A DNA stretch of 64,000 bases. Source: Eustoma russellianum (lineage: Eukaryota > Streptophyta > Magnoliopsida > Gentianales > Gentianaceae). Every line of letters starts with the position of its first letter. Positions within the stretch are counted from its first letter, which is position 1. Below, one piece after another: positions 44,348-56,391 of the stretch. Under the pieces are notes generated by a model. That model did not search any database. It had not been told where the DNA came from and worked only from the letters and a program-made list of their open reading frames with translations. Made by a program: the position numbers and the translations under genes. The stretch lies in NCBI GenBank assembly GCA_036186865.1, contig AP025040.1:17521490-17585489 (forward strand), written 5' to 3'.

Positions 44348-45785
44348 TGTTAGAATATGTTAAGTTTTGATGATTTGCACATTTTGGCACTTTGAACAAG
44401 GGATTAGGCGCTTCATGTATGTTGTTTGAAGTCAGTATACTTCGAACGCCTAGATTAGGCGCTTTATGTGAAGTGTCTGGATCTGCGAACACTTCGAACG
44501 CCTAGATTAGGCGCTTCATGTGAGTGTTTGAAAATCAGGACACTTTGAACGCCGGATTAGGCGCTTCATGTGGCCTGTTGAAAAGTGCGAACACTTTGAA
44601 CGCCTCTTTAGGCGCTTTATGCAGTCCACCAAGCCAAAAGCACTTTTCCCCTGGTTGAGCATGTACTCCTAAGTACTTTCTCTGAGAAAAAGTCAGAGTT
44701 AGTTCGAACAAGCATGAAGAGCCACATTAAGCGCTTCATGTAACTTCGAACGACTTAAGAAGCTCACATTAGGCGCTTGATGTTACTTCGAACGACTGTT
44801 CATTTTCACATCAAGCGCTCAATGTCACTTCGAACGCCTGTGCTTTTAGCACATTAGGCGCTTCATGTGACCAACGTTACAAAGGTCTTAAACTTCACTT
44901 TTTAACATCAGTTGACTCTTTGTACCCTCCCCTTTTAGTGTCTTTTTCACAGGTTCCTCTCTGCTGAAGATTTCAGGTTTCCTTTCTTGGCATTCATTTT
45001 GAAATCTCTCCAAGAATGTTGCTACATGCCAAAGGGAGATCTCCAATGATGAGGACTCACCAACACATGATGCCAAAACCCATTAATGTCAGTGCAGAGG
45101 GTTTCAAACGGGAAGAAACTTTGAAGTTGATAAAATAAGGGTTTCTTCCATTGTCTTCTCCAACTTTCTAATTTGCAAGCTCTCAAATTCTCTCAAGCTC
45201 AAGCTCTCAAAATACTTGTAATATTTGTACATTTTACTTTGTTGTTGAGAGTGTTTATTGTAAGGAGAAGAAGAGTCTTCCTCTTGGTGAGATCATATTG
45301 TGAGAGATTGGGTAGATTGTTGGTCAAGGAGCAAGGGTGCTTCTTGTTTGAGATTTCTAGACTTTGAAGGGTTAGTTGATAGTGTGTGGTGCACTATTCT
45401 CCCTACAAGATTTCTTTAAGGGCAAAGAAGATCTTTGGAGGCTAAACTTCAAAGGGTTAGACTTCTTGGTTGTGGTCTAGGCAAGGTGCCTAGTTTTTTT
45501 TTATTTTCTGGATTTTGTTCTTGATTGTTGTTTCCCCCAAAAGAAATAACAATCCCCATTTCAAAATCCTTCTTGTGAAACATCAAGAAGGTAGAGGAGT
45601 AGAGTCATTTGACTTGAACCTCTATACATACTTGTGTTCTTTATTTGCTTGCAAGTCTTTATTCCTTCTAAAGAACACACCCAAGTATTGGTTGCACTTC
45701 AAAACGAAAAATAGCCATAAAATATCCATACTTGGTGAACACACTATTCAACCCCCCCTTCTAGTGTGTTCTAAGGGACCTAACA
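44348..45785 (+). repeat. 3' LTR of element B
   Basis: 1438 bp, TGTTAGAATATG to GGACCTAACA, followed by AATAA. About 16 substitutions relative to the 5' LTR. The small ORFs in it mirror those in the 5' LTR and are not genes. Confidence 0.95.
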
Positions 45786-45790
45786 AATAA

Positions 45791-47215
45791 TGGGACGACA
45801 AGCCAAAAGCTCAGAAATATTTTTAACAGAATTCTTAGATCTAAATGCTGGACAAAGACGACGATGGCAAACTCTCGGGCCCACGCAGAACGTTCAGGTC
45901 AGGGCTATCATTAAGTTGAGTTGGATTGAAAATAAACCATGAGATACGGTATGGTAGTCAGCTCATTTTATATTTTAACCATAAAATCATGCATTTGATT
46001 CCATATATGAGAATGGAAGAGCATTTCATGGACAGGTGCAAAAACCTTCGAATAGAGAGCTTTATGCACCGAAAAGGGTTAATCAATGATGTTGGCAGTA
46101 GATGTTGATATATGAATGTTTTGATGATGTATAAAGATGTTTGAAAAAAGATTGCAAAATTATTGTATACTTTAGAAATAACGAAGGCCTGAATACATAA
46201 GGAAGTAACGCTGATCTCTACGTAAATCTCTAAAAACAAAGATCAATGTATACGTCATATCCTACGTAGATCGATCTATATATACATAGATCTCTTAGAA
46301 TTGATATCAATCGATCTATTTACACACCGCAATTTTGAGAGTACACCATCCAACATCAATCTCTTAGATCAAAGGACAAGATCGATCAATGTATACATTA
46401 GTCCTTAAATATACATTTCGTTCGATTGATGTGCGAAGGATGCAAAATTGAAATCACACTGTCCAATATCGATCTCTAAACTAGAAGAACATCGATTGCT
46501 CGATGTATACATCAATCTCTAAGATAAATCGATCAATGTTATCCTGAATTCAAATTTTTATAGCGGTTGCAAACAGATCCACGACAGATCTGAAGTGTTT
46601 TGCCTCTCTAATCTTCTGCAAAATGATTATATATTTTTCCCGAATGTGTGCAAAGCTATCTTGACTATTGTACACCAATATAAGTTTCTTTAGGGCGACT
46701 ATGAATCTTCAAATTGAAGAATAGTGTGGTTGAGGACAAGTTGGACTTCTCCAAAGCAATTAATCAAGTGTGAGACTTCCATGGAAGTTGCAAAACGAGA
46801 TTCACACCTTCTACATATTGAATAAGCTTAGAGAAGGCATTAATACATTTTTCATCCTCTTCAAGCTCAATCCTATATTAATATCAAAAGCTTTCAAGGT
46901 GCAAAACATGCTAAAAGATCATTAAGCTGTGCATGTTTGTTTTTATTAGTGTGTTGTGAGAGTCGAAATTTAACACAAGAGAAACTAAACATATTTGATC
47001 TTTTGCTTGTGATTTGGAATTTTTTGTAAGTGTCATTTCACGTTTTCCCAAGACTAAATTTGGTGAAACATCTTCAATGGAACTTTGTTGAAGTTGTGAA
47101 GAAGCAAGTAGAAAAGCTCAAGGGCTCTTGCTTATGGTTGTTGTAGTAGTTGATGTTGCACAAATTGTTTTAGAAACAAGCTATTGTAGTAATCGATTAC
47201 ACACTTTGTAAATGG
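45791..47215 (+). mobile_element. Element H, right part: decayed internal end and 3' LTR
   Basis: Continues element H after B. A likely LTR start, TGTTGGCAGTAGATGTTG, is near 46090, followed by TTTTGATGATG as in Sirevirus LTRs. 46220-46550 is rich in GATCGATCTAT/ATCGATCAATG words, an array similar in kind to that of element G. The distal part (47080-47210) resembles 34700-34950. It ends abruptly where element F begins. Confidence 0.45.
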
Positions 47216-47219
47216 TCTA

Positions 47220-47715
47220 GTGATATCACAAGTGTTTGTGATGACACCAATGTCAGATACTAAGATTATGTTTGCAATGGCCTTGAAGTTTGAAAGGAAG
47301 CTTGTTAATAATAGTACACCATTTAATTTCACCAATGCTCCTGCGGCTTTAATGAGTAGTAATGATGAACAAGAGAGTTTGTAGCCAACATATATACCAA
47401 TAGAAGACAAGGGCCAGTCTATAGGAGAGGAAATAAAAGATTCAATCGGAAGGGAATAAGAATTTACAATGTACTCACTGTGGCACGATTAGACATACAA
47501 GTGACAGGTGTTATAGAAAACATGGTTTCCCTCTTGGATTTAAATTCAGAAATCAAGTGAATATGTCTGAGACAGTGGAAGAGAAGGTCCAGTGCAGCAG
47601 TGATGATCAGATATTTCAGAATTCTCCTAGCCTACCAACACAGCAAACACCTAGTCTCACACCAAAACAGTTTAGTGAACTTTTGAAATTGTTAGATGCG
47701 GATGATGTTGTTTAA
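47220..47715 (+). pseudogene. gag: gag C-terminal part of element F
   Basis: QVFVMTPMSDTKIMFAMALK aligns with the same region of C at about 12943-13010. An intact CCHC knuckle (CTHCGTIRHTSDRC), followed by CYRKHGFPLGFK, lies near 47468-47545. A TAG (47382) and other breaks occur. The N-terminal half and LTR are missing. Confidence 0.8.
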
Positions 47716-47717
47716 CA

Positions 47718-50700
47718 GCAGTGAACAAAGAGTCCCAGGGTGCTGTCATGATGGCGCAAGTTGATGTGCCTACAGATAGGTGTTCTGCAAATGTTAACTG
47801 TGTGTGGATTCTGCATTCAGGTGCCACTGATCATATCTCTTGCTCTCTGAATTTGTTTCACTCTTATTATTCTATTGATCATGTTGCCATTAAGCTTCCA
47901 AATAATATAACAGTTGATGCAACCCACAGAGGAATAATTAAACTTCACAGTGGACTTGTTCTGAAGGATGTGTTACATATGCCTTCATTCTCTTTTAATC
48001 TTGTCTCATTGAGTAAGCTCACTGACTCCCCCCATCTGCTTGTTTCATTACATGATTCTTGCTGCTTTATCCAGGATCAGTTATCCAGGAGGATGATTGG
48101 TTTAGCTAGGAAGCATCATGGACTCTATTACTTGTATGACTCCAGCCTATCGTTTCAGCCAGAAGTTTCAAATCTGTCTGTGTTGCCTTTTATTCTCTTC
48201 TCAATAAGCTTAGACTCCATTTCATATCTCTCACATGCCAGGCTTGGACATACTTCATCAACCAGAATTCAAGAAATACATAGCTTGCATCCAGATGTTC
48301 CATCCTATAGTTCAGAATATAAATGTACAGTTTGTCCTTTAGCAAGATTAAAGAGGACTCATTTCTCTTTGTCTGTTACTGCTTCTAAACTTCCTTTTGA
48401 TATCATACATGTAGACATATGGGTCCTTACAAACATCCCACTATGTACAATCAAAAATACTTTCTTACGATAGTGGATGACTGTTCTAGATATACTTGGA
48501 TATATCTTCTCAAATCAAAATCTGAAGCTATGCAAATTTTGCAAAGTTTCTTTCATTATGTCTCTACTCAGTTTAATGCTCATATCAAAGTGTTCAGAAG
48601 TGATAATAGACTTGAGTTTAAAATATCTGAATTCTATATGCAGCATGGAGTTGTTCACCAAACCACTTGTAGCTGTACTCCCAAGCAGAATGGGATAGTA
48701 GAGAGAAAGCATCAACATCATCTTGTTGTGGCTAGAGCACTCAGATTTCATGCTTCTTTACCCATTACATATTGGGGATTTTGCCTTCAGCATGCCACAT
48801 ATTTGATAAATTTAATACCTTCACCTGTTCTTCAGCATAAGACTCCATATGAGATACTGCATCAGATACAACCTACATATAATCATCTCAAAGTATTTGG
48901 ATGTCTAGCGTATGCTTATGATAATAGTCCACATAAGCCAAAGTTTCAACCCAGATCCATACCTTGTATATTCCTTGGGATACCTATGAATGTGAAATGC
49001 TACATTCTTCAGAGCATAAGTGACAAGTCTGTATTTGTATCCAGAGATGTTTTGTTTCATGAGGATTTTTTCCTTTTTCCGATGCTACTCCTTTGCCAGC
49101 AACATCAGTGCCAATTGCTTTTCGGTTAACAGACGACCCATCATCATCATCCCAAACTCCTCCTCAGCTAAATCCTTTACATATTTTTCCATCTACAGGC
49201 ACATTCAGACACTGTTGAATCACCTCTAGGCTCACCAGCATCATCATCTTTTACTGATGATTCTACTTCCTCTTCTCCTGATCAAATACCTATTACACAA
49301 CTACAAGTACATTTACCTTCATTATCATCATCTACCTTGCCATCACATGATCCTTCCGATCACAGGCCTACCAGACCAAGACATGCTCCTTCTTATTTAC
49401 AGGATTACTATTGTAGTCTTGCTTACTCACCTTATTCTTCTTTCTGTCAACCATTTCCTTCAGCTTCTGTACCTTGCCCTATTCAATGTTATCATTCTCT
49501 TGATGGTTTGGCCCCTGAATACAAGTCATACATTCTTAATATAAGCATTGGGCAGGAACCTGTGACAAATCAACAGGCAGCAGCATCAGCAACCTTGCAA
49601 CAAGCTATGCAGGTGGAATTAGCAGCATTACAGGCCAATAACACCTGGACTATTGTTCCCTTGCCACCTGGAAAACGACCCATTGGCTGTAAATAGGTCT
49701 ACAAGGTAAAAAAGAAAGGTTGATTGTTCAGTGGAGAGGTACAAGGCAAGGCTTGTATCTAAAGGTTACACTCAACAGCCAGATATAGACTATGCTGACA
49801 CATTTTCTCCTGTGGCCAAAATGACTTCTGTACGTATCCTTCTTGCTTTGGCATCTGTGAATAGTTGGCATGTGCATCTACTGGATATCAATAATACCTT
49901 TCTTTATGGTGATTTATATAAGGAGATTTATATGGATTTGCCACTAGCAATTCAGTCATCTGTCCCCAATGTTGTTTGTAAACTTCAGAAATCATTATAT
50001 AGCCTTAAACAGGCAAGCAGGCAATGGAATGAAAAACTTAATCTTTATTTGTTGTCTCAGGGATTCCAACAATCTAAGAATGATTATACTATGTTCACCA
50101 AGAAATCTCTAGATTCTTTTACAGTGTTGCTTATTTATGTTGATGATATTATTGTGCCAATGATTCTATGTTTCAGATACAGAAACTTAAAGACCATTTA
50201 CATTCTACTTTCAAGATAAAAGATTTAGGAATCCTAAGATACTTTCTAGGTTTGGAGGTGGCAAAGTCTAAGGGGGAGACCATGATTTGTTAGAGAAAGT
50301 ATGCAATGGAGTTGTTAGAGGAGACAGAATTTGGGTGCTAAACATGCACTGACTCTTATGGGGCAAAATCTGAAACTGGAACATAATGATTCACCATTGT
50401 TCCCTGATGTATCTTGTTACAAAAGAATAATTGGAAAAATGTTGTATCTTACTATTACTATGCCTGACATATCTTATAATGTTCAACAGTTAGTTTTTAG
50501 ACACTCCTACAGAAGTGCATATGAAAGCTGTTCATAGATTGTTGAGATATTTGAAAGGAAATTCAGGTCAGGGCTTGCTGTTTGCTAGTGCATGATCAAA
50601 ATTACTCAAGGCTTATGCAGACTCAGACTGGGGTGGCTGTTCAGAGATCAGAAGATCTATTACATGATATTGCATGTTCTTTGGCAATGCATTAGTGTCC

Positions 50701-51070
50701 TGGAAGGCTAAAAAGCAGACCACTATATCTAGGTCACCTTCAGAGGCAGAATATAGGTCATTTGCTGCAGCAACATGCGAGATACAATGGTTACTCTATC
50801 TGTTGAAAGATCTAGGGGTAAAACAGGATCAGCTTGTGGAATTGTTCTGTGACAACAAGAGTACAATTTATATAGTTGAGAATCCTGTATTCCATGAGAG
50901 GACAAAGCATATAGAGGTGGATTGTCATATTGCTAGAGATAAATTTCAGAAAGGTGTGGTTAAGCCAATGCCTGTCAAGACAGATTATTAAGTGGCAGAT
51001 TTATTCACTAAAGCATTGAGCTCACATATATTGCAATTCTTGACTTCAGCTCTCGGGGTGTGCAATCTTT
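47718..51070 (+). pseudogene. pol: pol of element F: protease, integrase, RT, RNase H (broken)
   Basis: Protease motif LHSGATDHIS (47721 frame), where the catalytic Asp of DSGA is replaced by His. Pre-integrase and first catalytic Asp (IIHVDIW) lie near 48400. A frameshift leads into 48419-49129, with FRSDNRLEF and IVERKHQHH. The linker is at 49337-49696, ending at a TAG. RT is at 49731-50219 (VLLIYVDDIIV) with further RT pieces to 50537. RNase H is at about 50600-50991 (PSEAEYRS, LFCDNKSTIY), then TAA before VADLFTKAL. The order is complete from protease on. Confidence 0.87.
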
Positions 51071-51084
51071 ACAAGAAGTCAGAA

Positions 51085-51115
51085 TTGAGGAGGGGGTGGG
51101 GTGTGTGTGTGTGTG
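51085..51115 (+). other. Polypurine tract and (GT)n run before the 3' LTR of F
   Basis: GAATTGAGGAGGGGGTGGGG followed by a GT dinucleotide run up to the LTR start TGTTGAAC. The GT run probably expanded after insertion. Confidence 0.65.
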
Positions 51116-51459
51116 TGTTGAACATGATGGGTTAGCATAGCAGAAGAAAAGAAAGAAAAGATGCATCAGCTTGGCACAGATGGCTTGACGCAGAAGTTAG
51201 CTCGATGGCACGAGATATTTGGCATGCTTGGCACGTTTGGCACGCTCAACAGAATTGGCACGCTGGCAAGTGAAGGAAAGTTGGCGCGTAGACATTGCAG
51301 CGGACCAAATCTCTGTTTACACGTGCTAGTTACATTCTAGTTGCCTCTATAGCTAGTATAAATACCTAATATGATTGTAAATCTCAAGTAGATAGAAAAT
51401 ATCTTCCAAAAACTGTTCTTGTTCATTGAGTTGCGCTCCTTGGCGTAACTTCTTCGACA
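51116..51459 (+). repeat. Probable 3' LTR of element F
   Basis: It starts TGTTGAACATGATGG after the purine tract and ends TCTTCGACA, with a TATA-like TAGTATAAATACC near 51354. GGCACG words recur in U3 (about 51175-51270). Boundaries are tentative because no 5' LTR exists for comparison. Confidence 0.55.
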
Positions 51460-51824
51460 TTCAAAAATTCTGTTGAATTTCGTTCGTTTTGCTTCGTAAT
51501 TTCTTTGCTGTAATGTTTTAATTCAGCTTATGAAGTGATTTTAATAAAGATATCATTCATTATCTCTTTATTTGCGATCTCATTAACCCGTGCTCTTTTT
51601 CAGGTCGATGAGTAGACCGTGTTTAATAACTACGGTTTATCTTTCATGTTTTTGCCTTCATGTTAAAATTTCGTACATATTACAATTTAACATAAAAGTA
51701 TTACATGGAAATAAAAACATAAATAAAGTATCATGTAGTTCGTATTTTTCCTCAAAAAGGAAAACAACCATTTGTACTTCTGGCAACGATCATTTTTCTC
51801 CTTAATATTTTAATCTTTTAGAGT
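51460..51824. other. No gene recognised
   Basis: AT-rich interval between elements F and E. The ORF at 51590-51805 has no recognisable feature. Confidence 0.4.
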
Positions 51825-54311
51825 ATATGTGTTACACCCGGGTTCAAGGGCAAAAATATATAAAAAATATATGTGTAATTATGTAGGTGTGCAACGTTTA
51901 TGTGTAGAAAAACAAATATCCCTTTACTCCCCACTCTACCACTTCACCTTCCTATAACTCTCATAGCCCCACCCTCTTTATATACTTCCATTTAACCCCC
52001 ACTACCTTCCTCTACTTAAACACACTTTAACCTTCCCCTCCCACAAAGCCAACCGGCCAGCATTCTTTAAAAAAAAAAAAAGGAAGCCCTGAGCTAGGAA
52101 AGAAGAGGAAGGAGAAAAAGAGGAAAAAAAAAGAAGAAGAAGAAGGAGGAGGAGGATTTTGGTTCCAATCCGACTCCAATTTTAACTACGGTATAGTATA
52201 ATCCAAGAAATGTAAGTAACCTCATTATATTTGCTATGATTTTTGCAGAACATATGTTATATTTTCATATATATCTTGGATCATGTATGTTATATTTTGT
52301 TTTCATGAATATATGAACTTATGGATATGTATATATATGTGTATATACAAGTGTGTTGCAAAGTGGTATGATGGCCGAAAAAGTGAGGAGGCCGTGTGTG
52401 TATATGCTATAAATGTATGGTTGGAGAGGTGTCTTATATATGATATAATCGTGTGTGTGTGTGTATTGGATATATACATATACTAATTATGTATATATAT
52501 GATTTGCATTCTTTTGGTATTTTATGGCCGATTATATGGTTTTGGGGTAGTTGAATATTAGGCCAGGAGGGCTGATGGTGAGTGTAATTTGGGATGAATG
52601 TGATACACAGATGAATGTTAGTGTATGAATTTATGTGAACAAAAATTGAGATCTTTGTGTGGTATTTGCACAAATTTGAAATTGATAAAAAGTTGGGATT
52701 TTTGCACAGTTTGAGGGTGGAATAGGGTTGGAATTGGAAAAGGAGAATTCTCATGGTTGGAGTGGTCGGACAGCGGTGGCGCGTAAGCCACACGTGTCTA
52801 CGAGTGGCTGCACATGGGTCCACTTCTGATGGCATGTGGAGGAGCGTGTGACGGTGATTTTTAGGACAGTGTGTCAGGCATGAATCATTCTTAGCTGTCT
52901 GAGGTGTTAAATGTGAGAAAATGTGATTGGTGTGCGTTTTGGAGGGAGAATAAGGGGTAGGATGTGGGTTAGGTGGAGTTTGGGTTTTGGGAAGAAGGGA
53001 GGGGGCTAGGCCGAGGGAGTTGGGTGTGGGGAAGGGTCTGATAGTGCTGGTCAGTAGGGGGCTGAGGATGGTGGAGGTGAGATGAGGTGACTTGGATAGT
53101 GGGTGGGGGAAAATAGTGTGTTGAGGGAGCCACGTATACGTATATATGTATATATGCACATTTATGGGTTTGGTCATATGTACATATATATGTATGCGGA
53201 TGAGAATGGAGATTTTGGTATATAGAACACATTGGATTATTTGGCATATTTTTGTGATTTATATATTCGTTATTTGGAATTTTAGGAGTTTTGAAAAATA
53301 TTTGGACTTGGAAAATAATTTTTGGAAATTGCATTGCATATTTTAAAAATTCACCCTTACAAAGGAAATATATTGTTAAGCTGGATTGATTTCAAACAAA
53401 CGGAGTGTCAGAGCATATTGGCCATTTGATATAGAGCGCTCGGAAATATTGGTCGCCATTAGAGCGCCCTGGCATATTGGCTATTTTGATATAGAATGCT
53501 GGGACGTATTAACTATCGGGGGATCAATTCGTAACTCTTACGGTACAAGTCACTTGTAGGGAAAGTGCTATAGACATTGCATTGGATTTGGATTTGGTAT
53601 TTGGCTTTGGACTTGTTAAGCCGGATTTGGATTTGGACTTTGGTTTTGGACTTTGAAAAATTTGGTTTCGACTTGGCATTGCATCGATTTTGGAAAACTG
53701 CATCATGCATTGACTCGGACTAATTTCTGATTGGTTTATGACTTGTTGACTTTGTTGACTTTATCCGTTGATTATGTCTTTGCATATTAAGGGTAATTTG
53801 ATAATTTTATTTGCAAACGAGAAGCATGCTATTTTCTATATTGTTATTTATTTTATAATCCTTGCTTCTCCATGTATGATCTCATGGTAAGTATAGTAAG
53901 GTTACTTGCCGGACCAAGTGTCGCTCATACTATACTATCTCAATTTTTTACAGATAGCCATGAATATGATCTAGTGTATATCAATGAGGACTCGGAATGG
54001 GGATGTTGACCATTTGTGCTATTTCGAGGATATTTCGGACGATTGGTTTAAATGATTTACGGATTTCAGATTTATGTATTTTATGGAGAATTAGTTGTTT
54101 CTTTAGATCGTTAAGACCCTTGTATTATTTTTTTTTGCTTAGACTTCTTTAAATATTTATTAATGATAATTTTGAGGTTTTAGTTTTATGACTTCCACTG
54201 ACATCGATTACGTATATTTGTATCGATTTGGGCGTCTTGTATTTTTCTTAACGAAATACGACGGATGAATCAGTCTGAGTACTAGGGTTCAGGGCGAGTC
54301 GGTACAATATG
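51825..54311 (+). repeat. Element E: Ty3/gypsy-type solo LTR with 5-bp duplication
   Basis: The body 51830-54306 (2477 bp) begins TGTTACACCCGGG and ends GTCGGTACA. ATATG flanks it at 51825-51829 and 54307-54311. A TATA-like TTTATATACTTCC lies near 51976. It is homologous to the interrupted minus-strand LTR at 2100-4247. No coding frame belongs to it; the 247-aa minus-strand ORF (52434-53177) is low-complexity and not conserved in the other copy. Confidence 0.85.
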
Positions 54312-55536
54312 TCATTAAGGTTTTTATTTTTTCTCCTTGAGTTAGGCAGGTAATGTCATGAATAAAAAAGGGATACTGTTGTTGAAAAGAAAATAGGAAA
54401 ACTCAAGATGTTTTATGAATAAACAGACAAGATTGAGAGCAAAGTGAAGAGAAATCAATCCTTTTAAGAGAGAAGAGGAGCCTTAAAGTATTAAACACGC
54501 CTCACTTACCATTTATTCCCCTCTCCCCCCCCCCCCCCCTCCACTTTTTCCATTACTGCTCTCAATCTTGGGGAACTTCAAGAAAAACTATTGGTTGTTT
54601 GCATTTTGTGACTTATGGGAGCTTTATAAGCAATCACAAAAGAAACAAGGATTTATCTCTTCCATTTTTATGATAGCCTTATTTGAGAGATGTTATATGT
54701 TTCTACTCTTATCTAAAATGCATTTGACAGAGTTAAAAGAGACCAGTGCAGAAGTAATAGAAAAGTTTATAGCTATTGTTTGTGGTGGAGCTATATGAAC
54801 TAGTTTAGCTTGGTTGATGTAGTTGTTAAACCTTTTTTAGATTGTTTTATACAAGAAGTCTATGTTCGGTTAAAAAAGGAATGAAAAAACGAAGAAGTCG
54901 ATGTCAACATTTTTCTTTGGAAATAAAATATTTTTAGAAAGAATATTAAACTTCACGTTCCCTCCTCTCTTTCAAATGGTTTCACTTGATTTGGTTGAAA
55001 ATGTCAATCTAGAATAGGTATGCTAAAGCTTGGAAAGATACTCGATCTATTCAATCTCCCCTTATAGAATATTTCTTTTAAAACAAGGTATAAGGGAGTA
55101 TATCAGATCACGATCTGGTCACACTCCTTATCTTGTACATACGCGAAAACCTAGTGTACGAATAATGTCTTTTTACGTTCTTTCGAACTTTAGTATAAAA
55201 GAAGCTAATGAACAGAGACCTGGATATATTGATTTCTTTCTTCTCTCCGTCCATTTAAGCAGGAGACTTTAAAAGGAAAGATGGATATATACCGCAAGCT
55301 TTGTCCAGTAGTCTAAAGACAGAATGATGATTGGAATTTTCCATTCTACTTTTTTTTTTGAGGGAATTTCCATTCTACTTCGATGGATAGTAAAGGATCA
55401 AGTTTTTAAGCAAAAGTGATCTTGGTAAAATAACAGAGAATAAATAATATGATTGGAATTTTCCATTCTATTTTTATACATGCCATCTTTCTTTCTTCTC
55501 TTTTTAGCAGGATATTACATTTTTAACAAAACAAAA
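54312..55536. other. No gene recognised
   Basis: Intergenic, AT-rich, with a poly-C run near 54524-54538 and a duplicated GGAATTTCCATTCTACTT phrase near 55335-55380. ORFs at 54568 and 55030 show no known domain. Confidence 0.45.
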
Positions 55537-55665
55537 GGTGCGCTCTCAGTGCATTAGACCCCTGTGCTTGCGCAGAGTCTAAAAAAAAGCTAGATCACTT
55601 TGCGATCCCCTACACTTTATATCGGAGCTCTTTACGCGGCTCGAACTCGTAACCTCAATTCATAT
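55537..55665 (-). mobile_element. Au-SINE-like fragment
   Basis: The plus strand reads GTGCATTAGACCCCTGTGC, GCGCAGAGTC, GATCACTTTGCGATCC, then ACGCGGCTCGAACTCGTAACCTC, the reverse B-box end of an Au-SINE. Diverged, with an internal deletion relative to the copy at 29404. Confidence 0.7.
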
Positions 55666-55704
55666 AGAATTTCACGATAAACAAACAAACTTGTCCCATA
55701 CGAT

Positions 55705-55981
55705 ACACCTAATCGGATACTTTGATGAGGGAGTGGGTTCTCCCCCCACCTGTACCAGAGGCCCCTTAGCCAGGTAGGATGTAAATCGAGGGATGTGCTC
55801 CACCGGCAGCCCTGCAAAGGGAGAGGACACACGAGACTCAGCCAGCCCAGAGACAACCCTTGTAATATTTCAACAAGGACTCCACACGGACTCGAACTCG
55901 GGACGTCGAGGTTCTAGCCCCAATCATTTTTGCCACTTACCATTGGACTATGCCCCTGGGGGCACACCTAATCGGATACTT
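55705..55981 (-). mobile_element. tRNA-derived SINE, copy 3 (body 55723-55963) with perfect 18-bp duplication
   Basis: ACACCTAATCGGATACTT at 55705-55722 and 55964-55981 flanks a 241-bp body. On the minus strand the head reads CCCCCAGGGGCATAGTCCA, then ATGGTAAGTGG (A box) and GAGTTCGAGTCC (B box). This is the clearest of the three copies (others at 9744 and 32192). Confidence 0.88.
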
Positions 55982-56186
55982 GAATGAACGGTTGTCTGTA
56001 AAAACATGTTGAAGAAGAACCAATCGAATAGGACAGTTGGACATTCCATACATCGTTCGTTTATACGATATACATTTAAATGAGAAACTATTCTTTCTCT
56101 AACCTTTTCTTTATGTTTGCCAGTAAATTTTTAACCCATAATTTTCAAATTTATATTTTTTTATCATGCCAAAAAAATATCTTCTA

Positions 56187-56391
56187 CACAATAACGGGAT
56201 AAGATCCCCACACTGCAAAACTCTCACCGCTATGTTCACCGCGTGACACATGACAGCAAGAGACTGTCCAGATGAGCCTAGATGCAGGTGACCCTATCTA
56301 GCCTCACCACCCACCCTGCTGCGACGTGTTTCGCGGTGAACAGAGCTGTGAGTTGTTTTGCGGTGAGTGGATCCAAACTCCACAATAACGG
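56187..56391. mobile_element. MITE, probably MULE-derived (183 bp) with 11-bp duplication
   Basis: CACAATAACGG at 56187-56197 and 56381-56391 flanks 56198-56380. The ends form imperfect inverted repeats of about 50 bp (GATCCCCACACTGCAAAACT against GGATCCACTCACCGCAAAAC; both arms contain GTTCACCGCG). No coding capacity. Confidence 0.7.

Larger units (their letters stand above)
35510..45785 (+). mobile_element. Element B: full-length Sirevirus-like (Maximus/SIRE) copia retrotransposon
   Basis: 10,276 bp with 1438-bp LTRs, Met-tRNA primer site, gag (two zinc knuckles), pol, a third ORF after pol and three purine tracts before the 3' LTR. The pol-then-extra-ORF layout, long LTRs and double knuckle fit the Sirevirus/Maximus lineage. 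The LTRs differ at about 16 positions by my count, with no indel that changes their length. Coding lesions (one frameshift and five in-frame stops) make it non-autonomous as it stands. Confidence 0.95.
47216..51459 (+). mobile_element. Element F: 5'-truncated copia element related to C
   Basis: It begins inside gag with no 5' LTR or primer site, then protease, integrase, RT, RNase H, a purine tract and a probable 3' LTR (51116-51459). Domain sequences match element C throughout (CTHCG..CYRKHG knuckle, IVERKHQH, ERTKHIEVDCHIA). Several frameshifts and stops are present, so it is an old, immobile copy. Confidence 0.85.

Noticed and set aside
52434..53177. 247-aa minus-strand ORF rich in Thr/Pro/His/Ile
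   Set aside because: It lies inside the gypsy solo LTR, is low-complexity, and is not conserved as a frame in the homologous LTR at 2100-4247.
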